Source: Schumannella soli (GTDB taxonomy: Bacteria > Actinomycetota > Actinomycetes > Actinomycetales > Microbacteriaceae). From it: a stretch of DNA of 64,000 bases. The notes beneath the pieces were generated by a model, which worked only from the letters and a program-made list of their open reading frames with translations, was not told where the DNA came from and did no database searches. The translations under genes and the position numbers were made by a program. The stretch is from assembly GCF_006517435.1 (NCBI RefSeq), contig NZ_VHQG01000002.1, positions 1,361,806 to 1,425,805 on the forward strand, in the 5' to 3' direction. This document shows, one piece after another, positions 26,098 to 35,251 of this stretch (its first letter is position 1; each line of letters begins with the position of its first letter).

Positions 26098-26598
26098 TCA
26101 GCGGGACGTGACGAGCACCTCGTCGAGCAGGGCGAGCACGGCCTCCACCGCTCCCCGCCGGATGGCGGCCCGGTCACCGGCGAGGGCGAGCTCCCGCACC
26201 TCGGTGCGGTCGTCGAGCGCGACGGCGACGAACACCGTGCCGACCGCCTGGCCGTCTTGCGGGTCGGGGCCGGCGACGCCGGTCGTGCCGAGACCGACCC
26301 GGGCGGGGATGCCGTCGACGGCCAGCGCGGTGCGGACACGCTCCGCGAGCTGAGCGGCGACACCGGGATGCACGGCGCCCTCGCGGGCGAGCAGGTCGCC
26401 GTCGACGCCGACGACATCGCGCTTGAGCGGCGTGGCGTAGGCGACGACTCCCCCGTGCAGGACGGCCGAGATGCCCGGAACCGACACCAGCTCGGCGACG
26501 ACGAGGCCGCCGGTGAGAGATTCGGCGACGGCCGTCGTGAGCGCGCGATCGACCAGTTCGGCGCCCAGGTCGGCGACGCGGCGCGGAGTGGCGGACAC
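26098..26598 (-). CDS. cinA: CinA-family nicotinamide-nucleotide amidohydrolase
   Basis: A 166-residue stand-alone CinA C-terminal domain (PncC type). It shows TTAVAESLTGGLVVAELVSV, GGVVAYATPLKRDVVGV, GAVHPGVAAQLAERVR, and GLGTTGVAGPDPQDGQAVGT, the family's core. It deamidates NMN to NaMN in pyridine-nucleotide salvage. The N-terminal COG1058 domain of longer CinA proteins is absent. GTG 26598 starts 14 bases after the pgsA stop; no good ribosome site is visible. It is part of ftsK-pgsA-cinA. Confidence 0.9.
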   Translation of the reverse strand: MSATPRRVADLGAELVDRALTTAVAESLTGGLVVAELVSVPGISAVLHGGVVAYATPLKRDVVGVDGDLLAREGAVHPGVAAQLAERVRTALAVDGIPARVGLGTTGVAGPDPQDGQAVGTVFVAVALDDRTEVRELALAGDRAAIRRGAVEAVLALLDEVLVTSR

Positions 26599-26612
26599 GG
26601 CAGGAGGGGCGG

Positions 26613-27338
26613 TCAGGTGCGTGGAGCGGAGCCCGCCGCGCCCGCGCCGTCTGACGGCTTCGCGCGGCCGGCGCGCGCCGCCGCGACGAGGTACTCGACA
26701 CCGCTGCCGACCGTGAGCAGCACGGCGAGCGTCATGAGCCCGGTGTTGACCCAGTGCACCCAGTCGCCGAGCAGCGTCCAGAACGGGATCAGCGCGACGG
26801 TGACGGCCACGGCCTGCACGACCGTCTTGATCTTGCCCCAGATGGAGGCGGCGATCACGCGGTCGCGCAGCGCGATGAAGCGGAAGACGGTGATGCCGAA
26901 CTCGCGCACGAGGATGACGATCGTCACCCACCACGGCAGCTCGAGCAGGATCGACAGCGCGATGAGCGCACCGCCGACGAGGATCTTGTCGGCGATCGGG
27001 TCGACGAGCTTGCCGAAGTCGGTGACCAGGTTCTGGCGGCGCGCGAGGAAGCCGTCGACCGAATCGGTGAGGATCGCGACGAGGAAGAGCGCCGCGGCGA
27101 CCCAGCGCAGCACGCCGTCACTGCCGGCGTCGCTCAGCAGGAGCCAGATGAACACCGGGGCGAGCAGGATGCGCACGACCGTGATGATGTTCGCCACGTT
27201 GCCGAGGCTCGCCTGCGTGTCGCCGTGCGAGGCGACGCGGCCGCGCATCGGGTTCGTGCGGGGGCCTGTCGCGGGCGATTCGGACGAGCGTGATCCGCCC
27301 GAACCGGACTTGCCCGACGGGGTCGAGGAGAGGGCCAT
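26613..27338 (-). CDS. pgsA: CDP-diacylglycerol-glycerol-3-phosphate 3-phosphatidyltransferase
   Basis: A 241-residue CDP-alcohol phosphatidyltransferase. About 45 Ser/Gly-rich residues precede the core, which begins NVANIITVVRILLAPVFIWL. The catalytic motif reads DSVDGFLARRQNLVTDFGKL with the final Asp in VDPIADK. Four to six transmembrane helices are evident. It makes phosphatidylglycerol phosphate, the precursor of PG and cardiolipin. The order after ftsK and before cinA and clgR supports PgsA over PI synthase. The gene starts 3 bases after the ftsK stop. Confidence 0.92.
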   Translation of the reverse strand: MALSSTPSGKSGSGGSRSSESPATGPRTNPMRGRVASHGDTQASLGNVANIITVVRILLAPVFIWLLLSDAGSDGVLRWVAAALFLVAILTDSVDGFLARRQNLVTDFGKLVDPIADKILVGGALIALSILLELPWWVTIVILVREFGITVFRFIALRDRVIAASIWGKIKTVVQAVAVTVALIPFWTLLGDWVHWVNTGLMTLAVLLTVGSGVEYLVAAARAGRAKPSDGAGAAGSAPRT

Positions 27339-27341
27339 CGA

Positions 27342-30131
27342 CTACCCCCTGCCGGTCAGATTCCAGGCGTCCTCGTCGTCCGAGTCGCCGTCGACCTCAG
27401 GATAGCCGCTGGTCATCGCGGCGACGGGGTCGTCCAGGGGATCCCCGGCGGCACTGCCGCCGGTCGCGCCACCGCTCGGGCGCGGGGCCATGGGAGCGCC
27501 GGAACCGGCGCCGGAGCCGGAGCCGGAACCATCGGGACCGGGCTCGCCGCGCAGACGCGCGAGCACCTCGGGCAACTGGTCGGGCGTGACGAGCACGTCG
27601 CGGGCCTTCGACCCCTCGGAGGGGCCGACGATCTCGCGCGATTCCAGCAGATCCATCAGGCGCCCCGCCTTCGCGAAGCCGACGCGCAGCTTGCGCTGCA
27701 GCATCGACGTCGAGCCGAACTGGGTGCTGATGATCTGCTCCGCCGCCGCGAGCAGCAGCTCGAGGTCGTCGCCGATGTCGGCGTCGATCTCGCGCTTCTC
27801 GACTACGGCCGCGACGTCCTCGCGGTAGTCGGGCTGAGCCTGCTTCTTGACGAACTCGACGACCTCGGCGATCTCCGACTCCTGCACCCAGGCGCCCTGC
27901 ACGCGCACGGGCTTGCCCGCGCCCATCGGCAGGAAGAGGCCGTCACCCTGGCCGATGAGCTTGTCGGCGCCGGGCTGGTCGAGGATGACGCGCGAGTCGG
28001 TCATGCTCGACACTGCGAAGGCGAGGCGCGAGGGCACGTTGGCCTTGATCAGACCGGTGACGACATCCACCGACGGCCGCTGCGTGGCGAGCACGAGGTG
28101 GATACCGGACGCCCGCGCCAGCTGGGTGATGCGCACGATCGACTCCTCGACGTCGCGCGGGGCGACCATCATCAGGTCGGCCAGCTCGTCGACCACCACG
28201 AGGAGGTACGGGTACGGCTGCAGCACGCGCTCGCTGCCCGGGGGCAGCTGGATCTCGTTCGCGAGCACGGCGCGGTTGAAGTCGTCGATGTGGCGGAAGC
28301 CGAACGACGCGAGGTCGTCGTACCGCATGTCCATCTCCTTCACGACCCACTGCAGCGCCTCGGCGGCCTTCTTGGGGTTCGTGATGATGGGCGTGATCAG
28401 GTGCGGGACGCCCTGGTAGATCGAGAGCTCGACGCGCTTCGGGTCGACGAGCACGAGGCGCACCTCGGCCGGCTTCGCTCGCATGAGCAGCGAGGTGATC
28501 ATCGAGTTGATGAAGCTCGACTTTCCCGATCCGGTGGAGCCGGCGACGAGCAGGTGCGGCATCTTCGCCAGGTTCGCGACGACGAAGCCGCCCTCGACGT
28601 CCTTGCCGAGTCCGATCGACATGGGGTGCGAGCTCTTGCTCGCGGCGCCCGAGCGCAGCACGTCGCCGAGCGAGACGATCTCGCGGTCGCGGTTGGGGAT
28701 CTCGACGCCGATCGCGCTCTTGCCGGGGATGGGCGAGAGGATGTTGACCTCGTTGGAGGCGACCGCGTAGGCGATGTTCTTGGACAGGGCGGTGACCCGC
28801 TCGACCTTGACGCCGTGACCGACCTCGACCTCGTAGCGGGTGACGCTCGGACCACGCGTGAAGCCGGTGACCTTCGCGTCGACCTGGAACTGCGTCAGCA
28901 CGCTCGTGATGGCCGCGATGATCTCATCGTTCGCGGCCGTGCGCGCCTTCGGCGGGGTTCCAGCGGAGAGCGACGAAGCCGGGGGAAGCCGGTACGGGCG
29001 CTTCGGCGCCGGCGCTCCGGGACGCGCAGGAGCGGCGACCGCGGGGGCGACCTCGGGCTGCTCGCCCGTGTCGCCGTCATCGCGGATGCCGACCGCGGCG
29101 GGCGCGACGTCTCCGGTGAAGCGGTGCACCGCCTCCTCGGCCTTCGCCAGCTCGTCGAGGAGATCGAGGTCGATTCCGCCGTCGTCGGCCGTCGGGGTCG
29201 GCTCGATGATGTCGGTCGCGGCGGTGTGCTCGAGCTCGTCGACGACGGGGGTGTCGAAGGCGTCGGGGTCCTTCTTCTTGCCGCGACGCCACCACGGCAT
29301 CGAGGTCTCGTCGTCCATGTCGAGGCCGAGGTCGCTGAAGGCGTCCATCTCGCCGGTGCCGCTGACGTCGTCGCCCGTCGCCGCATCCTTCGCGGGCTTC
29401 TCGGCGAGCTGCTCGCCGAAAAGCCAGGCGTAGAGCTCGCGGACGCGTCGGCCGATGCGGTTCGGCGGCGTCTTGGTCATGATGAACAGCGAGATCACGA
29501 GCAGGAACGCCACCAGCGGAGCCGAGTACCACGGCGACCCGAGCGAGGCGAGCGGCTGGGCGACGACCCAGCCGATGACGCCGCCGCCGATCGCGAGGCC
29601 CGGCATCCCCTCGGCCGGCTGCGGCAGGCCGCCGACGAGGTGGCAGATGCCGCTGATGCTGATCAGGAACAGCACGAGGCCGATCCCGATGCGGGTGTTG
29701 TCGTGAACGCTCGACGGATGCCGGAACAGCCAGACGGCGAACAGCAGCATGATGACCGGCAGAGCGAAGGCGACGCGGCCGAAGAGCCCGCCGAAGGTGT
29801 ACATCTCGATCGCCTGGGCGATCTCGTTGCGCTGCAGGAACCACTCGACCGCCGCACCCGCGACCGCGAGCAGCAGCAGCAGGAAGGGCACGCCGTCGCG
29901 GCGCTCCTCCTTCGCGAGGCCTTCCTTGCCGAACAGTCGCGCCGCACCGCCGGCGACGTGCGCGAGCCCCAGCCAGGCTCGGGCGAGCAGTCCCTGCTCG
30001 GGGGCCTGCTTCTCGGGCTTCGGCACGGGCAGCTTCTTCGTCACCGCCTGGGTGCGGGAGCCTCCGCGCGCGCCGGAACCGCTCTTCGCGCCGGAGCGCG
30101 CGCGGGAACCCGACCGGGTGCTGGTGGCCAT
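27342..30131 (-). CDS. ftsK: DNA translocase FtsK
   Basis: 929 residues. After a basic, Ser/Gly/Arg-rich start come four transmembrane helices (about 85-250: [51 protein letters not shown]), an acidic linker, and the motor: [19 protein letters not shown] (Walker A), [15 protein letters not shown] (Walker B), and the C-terminal gamma winged helix ([20 protein letters not shown]) that reads KOPS. It anchors at the septum and pumps DNA for chromosome dimer resolution. The start is ATG 30131, 6 bases after a TACCGT box. The frame is open through an upstream 33-bp repeat tract to 30287, but that part is probably untranslated. Confidence 0.95.
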   Translation of the reverse strand: MATSTRSGSRARSGAKSGSGARGGSRTQAVTKKLPVPKPEKQAPEQGLLARAWLGLAHVAGGAARLFGKEGLAKEERRDGVPFLLLLLAVAGAAVEWFLQRNEIAQAIEMYTFGGLFGRVAFALPVIMLLFAVWLFRHPSSVHDNTRIGIGLVLFLISISGICHLVGGLPQPAEGMPGLAIGGGVIGWVVAQPLASLGSPWYSAPLVAFLLVISLFIMTKTPPNRIGRRVRELYAWLFGEQLAEKPAKDAATGDDVSGTGEMDAFSDLGLDMDDETSMPWWRRGKKKDPDAFDTPVVDELEHTAATDIIEPTPTADDGGIDLDLLDELAKAEEAVHRFTGDVAPAAVGIRDDGDTGEQPEVAPAVAAPARPGAPAPKRPYRLPPASSLSAGTPPKARTAANDEIIAAITSVLTQFQVDAKVTGFTRGPSVTRYEVEVGHGVKVERVTALSKNIAYAVASNEVNILSPIPGKSAIGVEIPNRDREIVSLGDVLRSGAASKSSHPMSIGLGKDVEGGFVVANLAKMPHLLVAGSTGSGKSSFINSMITSLLMRAKPAEVRLVLVDPKRVELSIYQGVPHLITPIITNPKKAAEALQWVVKEMDMRYDDLASFGFRHIDDFNRAVLANEIQLPPGSERVLQPYPYLLVVVDELADLMMVAPRDVEESIVRITQLARASGIHLVLATQRPSVDVVTGLIKANVPSRLAFAVSSMTDSRVILDQPGADKLIGQGDGLFLPMGAGKPVRVQGAWVQESEIAEVVEFVKKQAQPDYREDVAAVVEKREIDADIGDDLELLLAAAEQIISTQFGSTSMLQRKLRVGFAKAGRLMDLLESREIVGPSEGSKARDVLVTPDQLPEVLARLRGEPGPDGSGSGSGAGSGAPMAPRPSGGATGGSAAGDPLDDPVAAMTSGYPEVDGDSDDEDAWNLTGRG

Positions 30132-30137
30132 GGGGTC

Positions 30138-30143
30138 ACGGTA
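30138..30143 (-). promoter_or_regulatory. -10 box of ftsK (leaderless type)
   Basis: TACCGT on the minus strand, 6 bases, then ATG 30131. It supports the shorter FtsK start over the one reading through the 33-bp repeats. Confidence 0.45.
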
Positions 30144-30177
30144 GCCGCGAGCACCGACGCGGGCGGGGAGGCGCGGC

Positions 30178-30276
30178 GGTGACGCGCCGTTCGACGGGCC
30201 CTGCCGCGGCGGGGACGCGCCGTTCGACGAGCCCTGCCGCGGCGGAGACGCGCCGCTCGACGCGCCCTGCCGCGGC
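30178..30276. repeat. Three tandem copies of a 33-bp unit
   Basis: Units at 30178-30210, 30211-30243 and 30244-30276 share the cores GACGCGCCG and CCCTGCCGCGGC and differ at only a few positions. The length, a multiple of 3, keeps both strands open. The tract lies between the efflux permease stop and the ftsK promoter. Confidence 0.85.
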
Positions 30277-30293
30277 CCCGGTCGCATCCACGT

Positions 30294-31526
30294 TCACAGC
30301 CGGATCGCGTCGATCGGCTTCACGCGCACCGCGACGAGCGCGGGGACGAGCCCGGCGAGGGCGCCCACCGCGGTCGCCGAGACGAGACCGACGATCGCCG
30401 CCGAGATCGGGAACGGCGGCAGATCCTGCACCGGGGTGCTCATCATCATCGAGACCAGCGGCGACTTCATGACGGCGACCGCGAGAGCGACGCCGATGAG
30501 CCCGGCGACGACGGTGGCGACGACGCTCTCCATCATGACCCCGAAGAACACCCGCCCCGCCGTGGCGCCGAAGCTGCGGCGGATGCCGATCTCGCGCACC
30601 CGGTACTTCACCGTCACGAGGGAGATGTTCACGAGGCCGAGCGCACCGAGCAGCAGCACGAGACCCGCCACTCCCCCGACGCCGAGCTTGACCGGCAGCA
30701 GCGGGTCGCCGTCGAGATACGCCGCGTAGTCATTGCGGCTGATATTCGTCTGCCAGCCGTCGCCGAGCGACGCGGAGATCGACGAGTCGAGGCGCTTCAT
30801 CAGCTCCTTCGCCTGGGACGGCGGAACCCACGCCTCGTAGGTGGGCTGCGGGACGTAGGAATCGGGGCCGTAGTCCATGGGAGTGAAGCCGACCCGCTGG
30901 TAGTCGTCATAGAGCAGGTTCATGGTCGGGCATCCGCCCTGACAGTCGTCGCCGGTGACCCCGATCACGACGGCGGTCGTCGGCTGCACTCCCGAGAGCG
31001 GGAAGTGCGGATGCGTGCTCAGGTCGGGCTCGCCGAGCATCTGCCAGAGATCGCGATTGATCACCACCGCCGGCGCGAAGCGCTCGGCGTCGCCATCGGT
31101 GAACCAGCGTCCCTCGCGGATCGCGAGCCGGTGCATCGTGACGTAGTCGGCGTCGAAGGCCTGGAACTGCACGGGCGTCTCGCCGGTCGGCAGCTGCACG
31201 AGAGTCTGATCCATGATCGTGCGGCTCGTGTGCGTGATGCCGTAGCGCTCCGCTGCCGCGTCGAACGCGGCCGTGGTGAGCGCCGAGTCGGCGGCCTCTC
31301 CTGCGGAGTTCGTCGGCTGGAGGGAGAGCAGCGCCGGGCGACCGCCGAACCGCTCCTGCTGCTCGCGCAGCGACTGCTCGGCGATGGCGCCGAGAGCGGT
31401 CACGGCGGTGAGCGCGGCGACCGCGACGGCGACGCCGATCAGGCTGAGCATCACGCGCAGGCGGCTGACGCGCAGCTCGCCCCAGGCTTCGACGAGCGCG
31501 GCGGCGATGGAGGTGAGGAGGCGCAT
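30294..31526 (-). CDS. MacB-type ABC transporter permease
   Basis: A 410-residue FtsX/MacB-family permease. One N-terminal transmembrane helix (VMLSLIGVAVAVAALTAVTA, about 25-44) is followed by a MacB_PCD-like extracytoplasmic domain of some 240 residues, then three helices at the C terminus (GVGGVAGLVLLLGALGLVNI, VVATVVAGLIGVALAVAVM, and the last near 380). The EIGIRRSFGATAGRVFFGVM segment is the coupling motif. A CQGGC pair in the ectodomain could form a disulfide. It overlaps the ATPase stop by 1 base. The substrate is unknown; macrolide export is not implied. Confidence 0.85.
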   Translation of the reverse strand: MRLLTSIAAALVEAWGELRVSRLRVMLSLIGVAVAVAALTAVTALGAIAEQSLREQQERFGGRPALLSLQPTNSAGEAADSALTTAAFDAAAERYGITHTSRTIMDQTLVQLPTGETPVQFQAFDADYVTMHRLAIREGRWFTDGDAERFAPAVVINRDLWQMLGEPDLSTHPHFPLSGVQPTTAVVIGVTGDDCQGGCPTMNLLYDDYQRVGFTPMDYGPDSYVPQPTYEAWVPPSQAKELMKRLDSSISASLGDGWQTNISRNDYAAYLDGDPLLPVKLGVGGVAGLVLLLGALGLVNISLVTVKYRVREIGIRRSFGATAGRVFFGVMMESVVATVVAGLIGVALAVAVMKSPLVSMMMSTPVQDLPPFPISAAIVGLVSATAVGALAGLVPALVAVRVKPIDAIRL

Positions 31527-32320
31527 CAGAGCACCTCACCCGACGTCGACGGCCCGGCGAGCGGGGCGACCGGGGGCGCGAGCGCGGGCGCGGCGGCGGA
31601 CGTCGGCGCGGCGAGCGCCGGCTCAAGGCGGACCTCCGCCCCCGACGGCGTCAGGATGCCCTGATCGAGTCGGTAGTGCCGACGCGCGAGCGCGGCGACG
31701 TTGGGGTCGTGGGTGATCGTGATCAGCGCAGCACCGGAATCCTCGGCGACCTGGTCGAGCAGCGCCATCACCCGCTCGCCGGTCTCGACGTCGAGGGCTC
31801 CGGTCGGCTCGTCGGCGAGGATCAGCCGCGGACCTCGCACGAGCGCCCGAGCGATCGCGACGCGCTGCTGCTCACCGCCCGAGAGCTGGGTCGGCAGAGA
31901 GTCGAGGCGCGACCCGAGACCGACGCGATCGAGCATCTCGGCCGCGAGTCGGCGGCGCCGCCAGAACTGGGCCGGGCCGGCGTAGAGCAGCGGCGTCATC
32001 ACGTTCTCGAGCGCCGTGCGCCCGCCCAGCAGGTTGAACTGCTGGAAGATGAAGCCGACATCCCGGCCGCGTCGGCGGTCGCGCTGGCCCGAGCGCATCC
32101 GCTCGAGAGGGATCTCGTCGAAGACCAGTCGGCCCGAGGTCGGCTCGTCGAGCAGCCCCAGCAGATTGAGCAGCGTCGATTTGCCGCTGCCCGACCGGCC
32201 CACGATGCTCACGTGGTCGCCGACCTCGACCTCCAGGTCGATTCCGCGCAGGATGTGCAGGGGCTCGGCGTCGGGGATCCGCACGGTGCGGGTGACCTGC
32301 TCGAGACGGAGGAGCGTCAT
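31526..32320 (-). CDS. MacB/LolD-type ABC transporter ATP-binding protein
   Basis: A 264-residue ATPase. Walker A GRSGSGKST lies near residues 41-49, the Q-loop in FIFQQFNLLGGRTALENV, the signature LSGGEQQRVAIARAL, Walker B LILADEPTGALD, and the H-loop in LITITHD. The signature LSGGEQQR and the DEPTGALD box are typical of the LolD/MacB subfamily. The last 40 residues are Ala/Pro-rich and extra. It powers the FtsX-like permease downstream and starts 3 bases after the adaptor gene. Confidence 0.88.
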   Translation of the reverse strand: MTLLRLEQVTRTVRIPDAEPLHILRGIDLEVEVGDHVSIVGRSGSGKSTLLNLLGLLDEPTSGRLVFDEIPLERMRSGQRDRRRGRDVGFIFQQFNLLGGRTALENVMTPLLYAGPAQFWRRRRLAAEMLDRVGLGSRLDSLPTQLSGGEQQRVAIARALVRGPRLILADEPTGALDVETGERVMALLDQVAEDSGAALITITHDPNVAALARRHYRLDQGILTPSGAEVRLEPALAAPTSAAAPALAPPVAPLAGPSTSGEVL

Positions 32321-32323
32321 CGC

Positions 32324-33295
32324 TCAGCCCTGCGCGGAGCCGTCGGGGCTCTTCGCGGGAGCTCCGGGGACGAACTCGAGGATCTGGTCGCCCTCGGCGA
32401 GCCCGCCCGTGATCTCGACCTTGTCGCCGTCGCTGAGACCGAGCTTCACATCCTTCTTCACCGGCTTGCCGCCCTGGGCGTCGGGCACGTAGACGATGCC
32501 GCTGCCCGCCGAACCCTGCACGGCGGTCGCCGGCACGGTCAGCACGTCTTTCGCGACGCCGCCGGCGATCGACATCTTCGCGGCGAGCCCCGTGAACACC
32601 GTCACCTCGGCGGGCACGGCGCAGCGCACCGTGGTGGTCGGAGTGGATGCGCCGGCGTCACCGGAGGCGTCACCCGATGCGGACGCGCCGGCGCCATTGA
32701 GCGGCGTCGTGATCGTCAGACCGCCGCAGGTGAACGGCGCCGGACCGCCGACGATCGTGACCGTCGCGGCATCCGGTCGGTTCAGCAGGCGGTACTGGTC
32801 GGCCGCGGCGAGGCCGCCCGACACCGAGAAGGTGGGCGGGGCGACCTGCGCGATCGCGTCGCCGACCACGACCTGCTGGCCCACGATCACGGGCAGAGCC
32901 GAGAGGGTGCCCGCCGCGCCGGCCTTGACGACGACGGTCTTGCGCACGGGCTGGCCGTCGGGCGAGACCGTCTCCGAGCGCACGGTCGCGATCGGGGTGT
33001 CGGCGTTCACCTGCGCTCCGACGCCGGCCGACACCTTCGTCACCTCGCCGGCCAGAGTGGCCTTGACCGGCACCGCGGGGTCGGCGGAGACCGTCGCGTC
33101 GAGCTTCACCTCGTTGGTGATCGTGCCCTTCTCGACCGCGATCACCGGGTCGACGACCTGCCCGGTCGGCTGGGCGGTGTCGGAGCTGCCGCCCGTCAGG
33201 CCGTCGATGAACGCGAGCTTGACGAGCGCGACCGCGATCGCGGCGAAGACGACGAGACGGAGGATCGGGAAGACCCACTTCCGCGCGATGCCCAT
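32324..33295 (-). CDS. MacA-like membrane-fusion/adaptor protein
   Basis: 323 residues with one N-terminal transmembrane anchor (about 9-28) and a beta-rich extracellular part. KGTITNEVKLDATVSADPAV and PVKATLAGEVTKVSAGVGAQ form the first half of a lipoyl-like hairpin; VKAGAAGTLSALPVIVGQQV is the second; VPATAVQGSAGSGIVYVP and VEITGGLAEGDQILEFVPGA are the membrane-proximal beta domains of HlyD/MacA proteins. Two cysteines (TCGGLTITTP, VRCAVPAE) may pair. The start at 33295 has GGAGG 5 bases upstream. It heads a three-gene adaptor-ATPase-permease operon. Confidence 0.82.
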   Translation of the reverse strand: MGIARKWVFPILRLVVFAAIAVALVKLAFIDGLTGGSSDTAQPTGQVVDPVIAVEKGTITNEVKLDATVSADPAVPVKATLAGEVTKVSAGVGAQVNADTPIATVRSETVSPDGQPVRKTVVVKAGAAGTLSALPVIVGQQVVVGDAIAQVAPPTFSVSGGLAAADQYRLLNRPDAATVTIVGGPAPFTCGGLTITTPLNGAGASASGDASGDAGASTPTTTVRCAVPAEVTVFTGLAAKMSIAGGVAKDVLTVPATAVQGSAGSGIVYVPDAQGGKPVKKDVKLGLSDGDKVEITGGLAEGDQILEFVPGAPAKSPDGSAQG

Positions 33296-33464
33296 GGAGA
33301 CCTCCGGGGTGTGACGAATGCTCTGTTCACCCTAGGGGCGGGCAGTGCGCGGAAGATCATCCGTCAGGACGAGATCACGCGCGTGTCGCTCCGCCGCCCG
33401 ACCGACACGCCGCGCTCGGCACGGCCCGAGCCGGATCGCCGACGGTCGGCACCCGGACGCGCGG

Positions 33465-33496
33465 ACGCGGGCCCGCCCCGGAGGACGGACCCGCGT
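33465..33496. terminator. Terminator after rnj
   Basis: Perfect 7-bp arms ACGCGGG (33465-33471) and CCCGCGT (33490-33496), with two further G-C pairs after one mismatch, lie 33 bases after the rnj stop. Probable terminator before the efflux operon. Confidence 0.5.
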
Positions 33497-33528
33497 GCGA
33501 TGCGAGACAGGCCGAGCAGTCGGCGGGG

Positions 33529-35208
33529 TCAGGCCTCGATGACGACCGGGACGATCATCGGCCGACGACGGTGCTGCGTGTTGACCCAGCGGCCCACCGT
33601 GCGACGCACGACCTGCGCGAAGCCGTGCTGATCGCGGGTGCCGTTCTGGGCCGCCTCGCTCAGCGCGGCGACGATCTTCGGCTTGACGTCGTCGAAGACC
33701 GCTTCGTCCTCCGCGAAACCGCGCGACTGGATCTCCGGCCCGACGATGACGCGTCCGGTCTGCTTGTCGATCGCGACGAAGATCGAGATGAAGCCCTCCT
33801 CGGCGAGGATGCGGCGGTCCTTGAGGTCGGCATCCGTGATCTCGCCGACGGTCGAGCCATCGACGTACACGTAGCCGAGGTCGAGCTGGCCGACGACGTT
33901 CGCGAGGCCGTCCTTCAGGTCGAGCACGATGCCGTTCTCGCCGATGAAGGTGTTCAGCTCGGGCACGCCGGTCTCGACCGCGAGCGCGGCCGACGCCGTC
34001 AGGTGACGGGCCTCGCCGTGCACCGGCAGAACGTTGCGCGGCTGCAGGATGTTGTAGCAGTAGAGCAGCTCGCCCGCCGCCGCGTGACCCGAGACGTGCA
34101 CCTTCGCGTTGCCCTTGTGCACGACCTTCGCGCCGAGCTTCGTCAGGCCGTTGATGACGCGGTAGACGGCGTTCTCGTTGCCCGGGATCAGGCTCGAGGC
34201 GAGGATGACGGTGTCGCCCTCGCCGACCTCGATCTGGTGGTCGAGGTTGGCCATGCGCGCGAGCACGGCCATCGGCTCGCCCTGCGAGCCCGTGCTCATG
34301 AAGACGACCTTCTCGTCGGGCAGCTTCATCGCCTTCTTGGCGTCGATCAGCACGTCGTCGGGCACACGGAGGTAGCCGAGCTCGGCGGCGATGCCCATGT
34401 TGCGGATCATCGAGCGGCCGATCAGGGCGACCTGGCGTCCGTTGCGCGAGGCGGCGTCCAGAACCTGCTGCACACGGTGCACGTGGCTCGAGAAGCTCGC
34501 CACGATCACGCGGCGCTTCGCCTTCGCGATGACGTTCTCGAGTACCGGGCCGATATCGCGCTCGAGCGGCGTGAAGCCGGGCACGTCGGCGTTCGTCGAG
34601 TCGGGCAGGAAGAGGTCGACCCCCTCCTCGCCGAGCCGCGCGAAGGCGCGCAGGTCGGTGATGCGCTCGTCGAGCGGCAGCTGATCCATCTTGAAGTCGC
34701 CGGTGTGCAGCACGAGGCCCGCGGGGGTGCGGATCGCGACGGCCAGCGCGTCGGGGATCGAGTGGTTGACGGCGACGAACTCGGTCTCGAACGGCCCGAG
34801 CTTCTCGATCTGGCCCTCGTGCACGATGTGCGTGTAGGGCTTGATGCGGTGCTCTTTGAGCTTCGCCTCGACGAGCGCGAGCGTCAGGTTGGAGCCGACG
34901 AGCGGGATGTCGTCGCGCAGGCGCAGCAGGTACGGCACGGCGCCGATGTGGTCTTCGTGACCGTGCGTCAGCACGACCGCGACGATGTCATCCAGTCGAT
35001 CGCGGATCGGCGCGAAGTCGGGGAGGATCAGGTCGACGCCGGGCTGGTGCTCTTCGGGGAAGAGCACGCCGCAGTCGACGATGAGGATCTTGCCCTCGTA
35101 CTCGTAGGCCGTCATGTTGCGGCCGATCTCGCCGAGACCGCCGATCGGGATGACGCGCAGCGTTCCCGGCTGCAGCGGGGTGGGTTCGTAGACGTCGGTG
35201 GCGGGCAT
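33529..35208 (-). CDS. rnj: Ribonuclease J
   Basis: A 559-residue metallo-beta-lactamase/beta-CASP ribonuclease. It carries the metal motif LTHGHEDHIGAVPYLL near residues 80-95, VLHTGDFKMD, DSTNADVPGFTPLE, and the beta-CASP motifs VIVASFSSHVHRVQQ, FMSTGSQGEP and KVHVSGHAAAGELL. The C-terminal domain ends in RRRPMIVPVVIEA. RNase J has 5' exo- and endonuclease activity on mRNA and rRNA; it acts alongside PNPase, encoded 12 kb away. The ATG has AAGGA upstream. It follows dapA (43-base gap), the usual actinobacterial order. Confidence 0.95.
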   Translation of the reverse strand: MPATDVYEPTPLQPGTLRVIPIGGLGEIGRNMTAYEYEGKILIVDCGVLFPEEHQPGVDLILPDFAPIRDRLDDIVAVVLTHGHEDHIGAVPYLLRLRDDIPLVGSNLTLALVEAKLKEHRIKPYTHIVHEGQIEKLGPFETEFVAVNHSIPDALAVAIRTPAGLVLHTGDFKMDQLPLDERITDLRAFARLGEEGVDLFLPDSTNADVPGFTPLERDIGPVLENVIAKAKRRVIVASFSSHVHRVQQVLDAASRNGRQVALIGRSMIRNMGIAAELGYLRVPDDVLIDAKKAMKLPDEKVVFMSTGSQGEPMAVLARMANLDHQIEVGEGDTVILASSLIPGNENAVYRVINGLTKLGAKVVHKGNAKVHVSGHAAAGELLYCYNILQPRNVLPVHGEARHLTASAALAVETGVPELNTFIGENGIVLDLKDGLANVVGQLDLGYVYVDGSTVGEITDADLKDRRILAEEGFISIFVAIDKQTGRVIVGPEIQSRGFAEDEAVFDDVKPKIVAALSEAAQNGTRDQHGFAQVVRRTVGRWVNTQHRRRPMIVPVVIEA

Positions 35209-35251
35209 TCTGTCCTTGTGGTGGTCGTGGCCGGAGCGCCCGGCCGGTGTT

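Noticed and set aside
30178..30276. Possible CRISPR array
   Set aside because: The 33-bp units are directly adjacent with no spacers and no cas genes are near; it is a plain tandem repeat.
30294..33295. Macrolide resistance operon
   Set aside because: The adaptor, ATPase and permease are MacAB-like in fold, but nothing in the sequence points to a drug substrate; many such systems export peptides or lipids.
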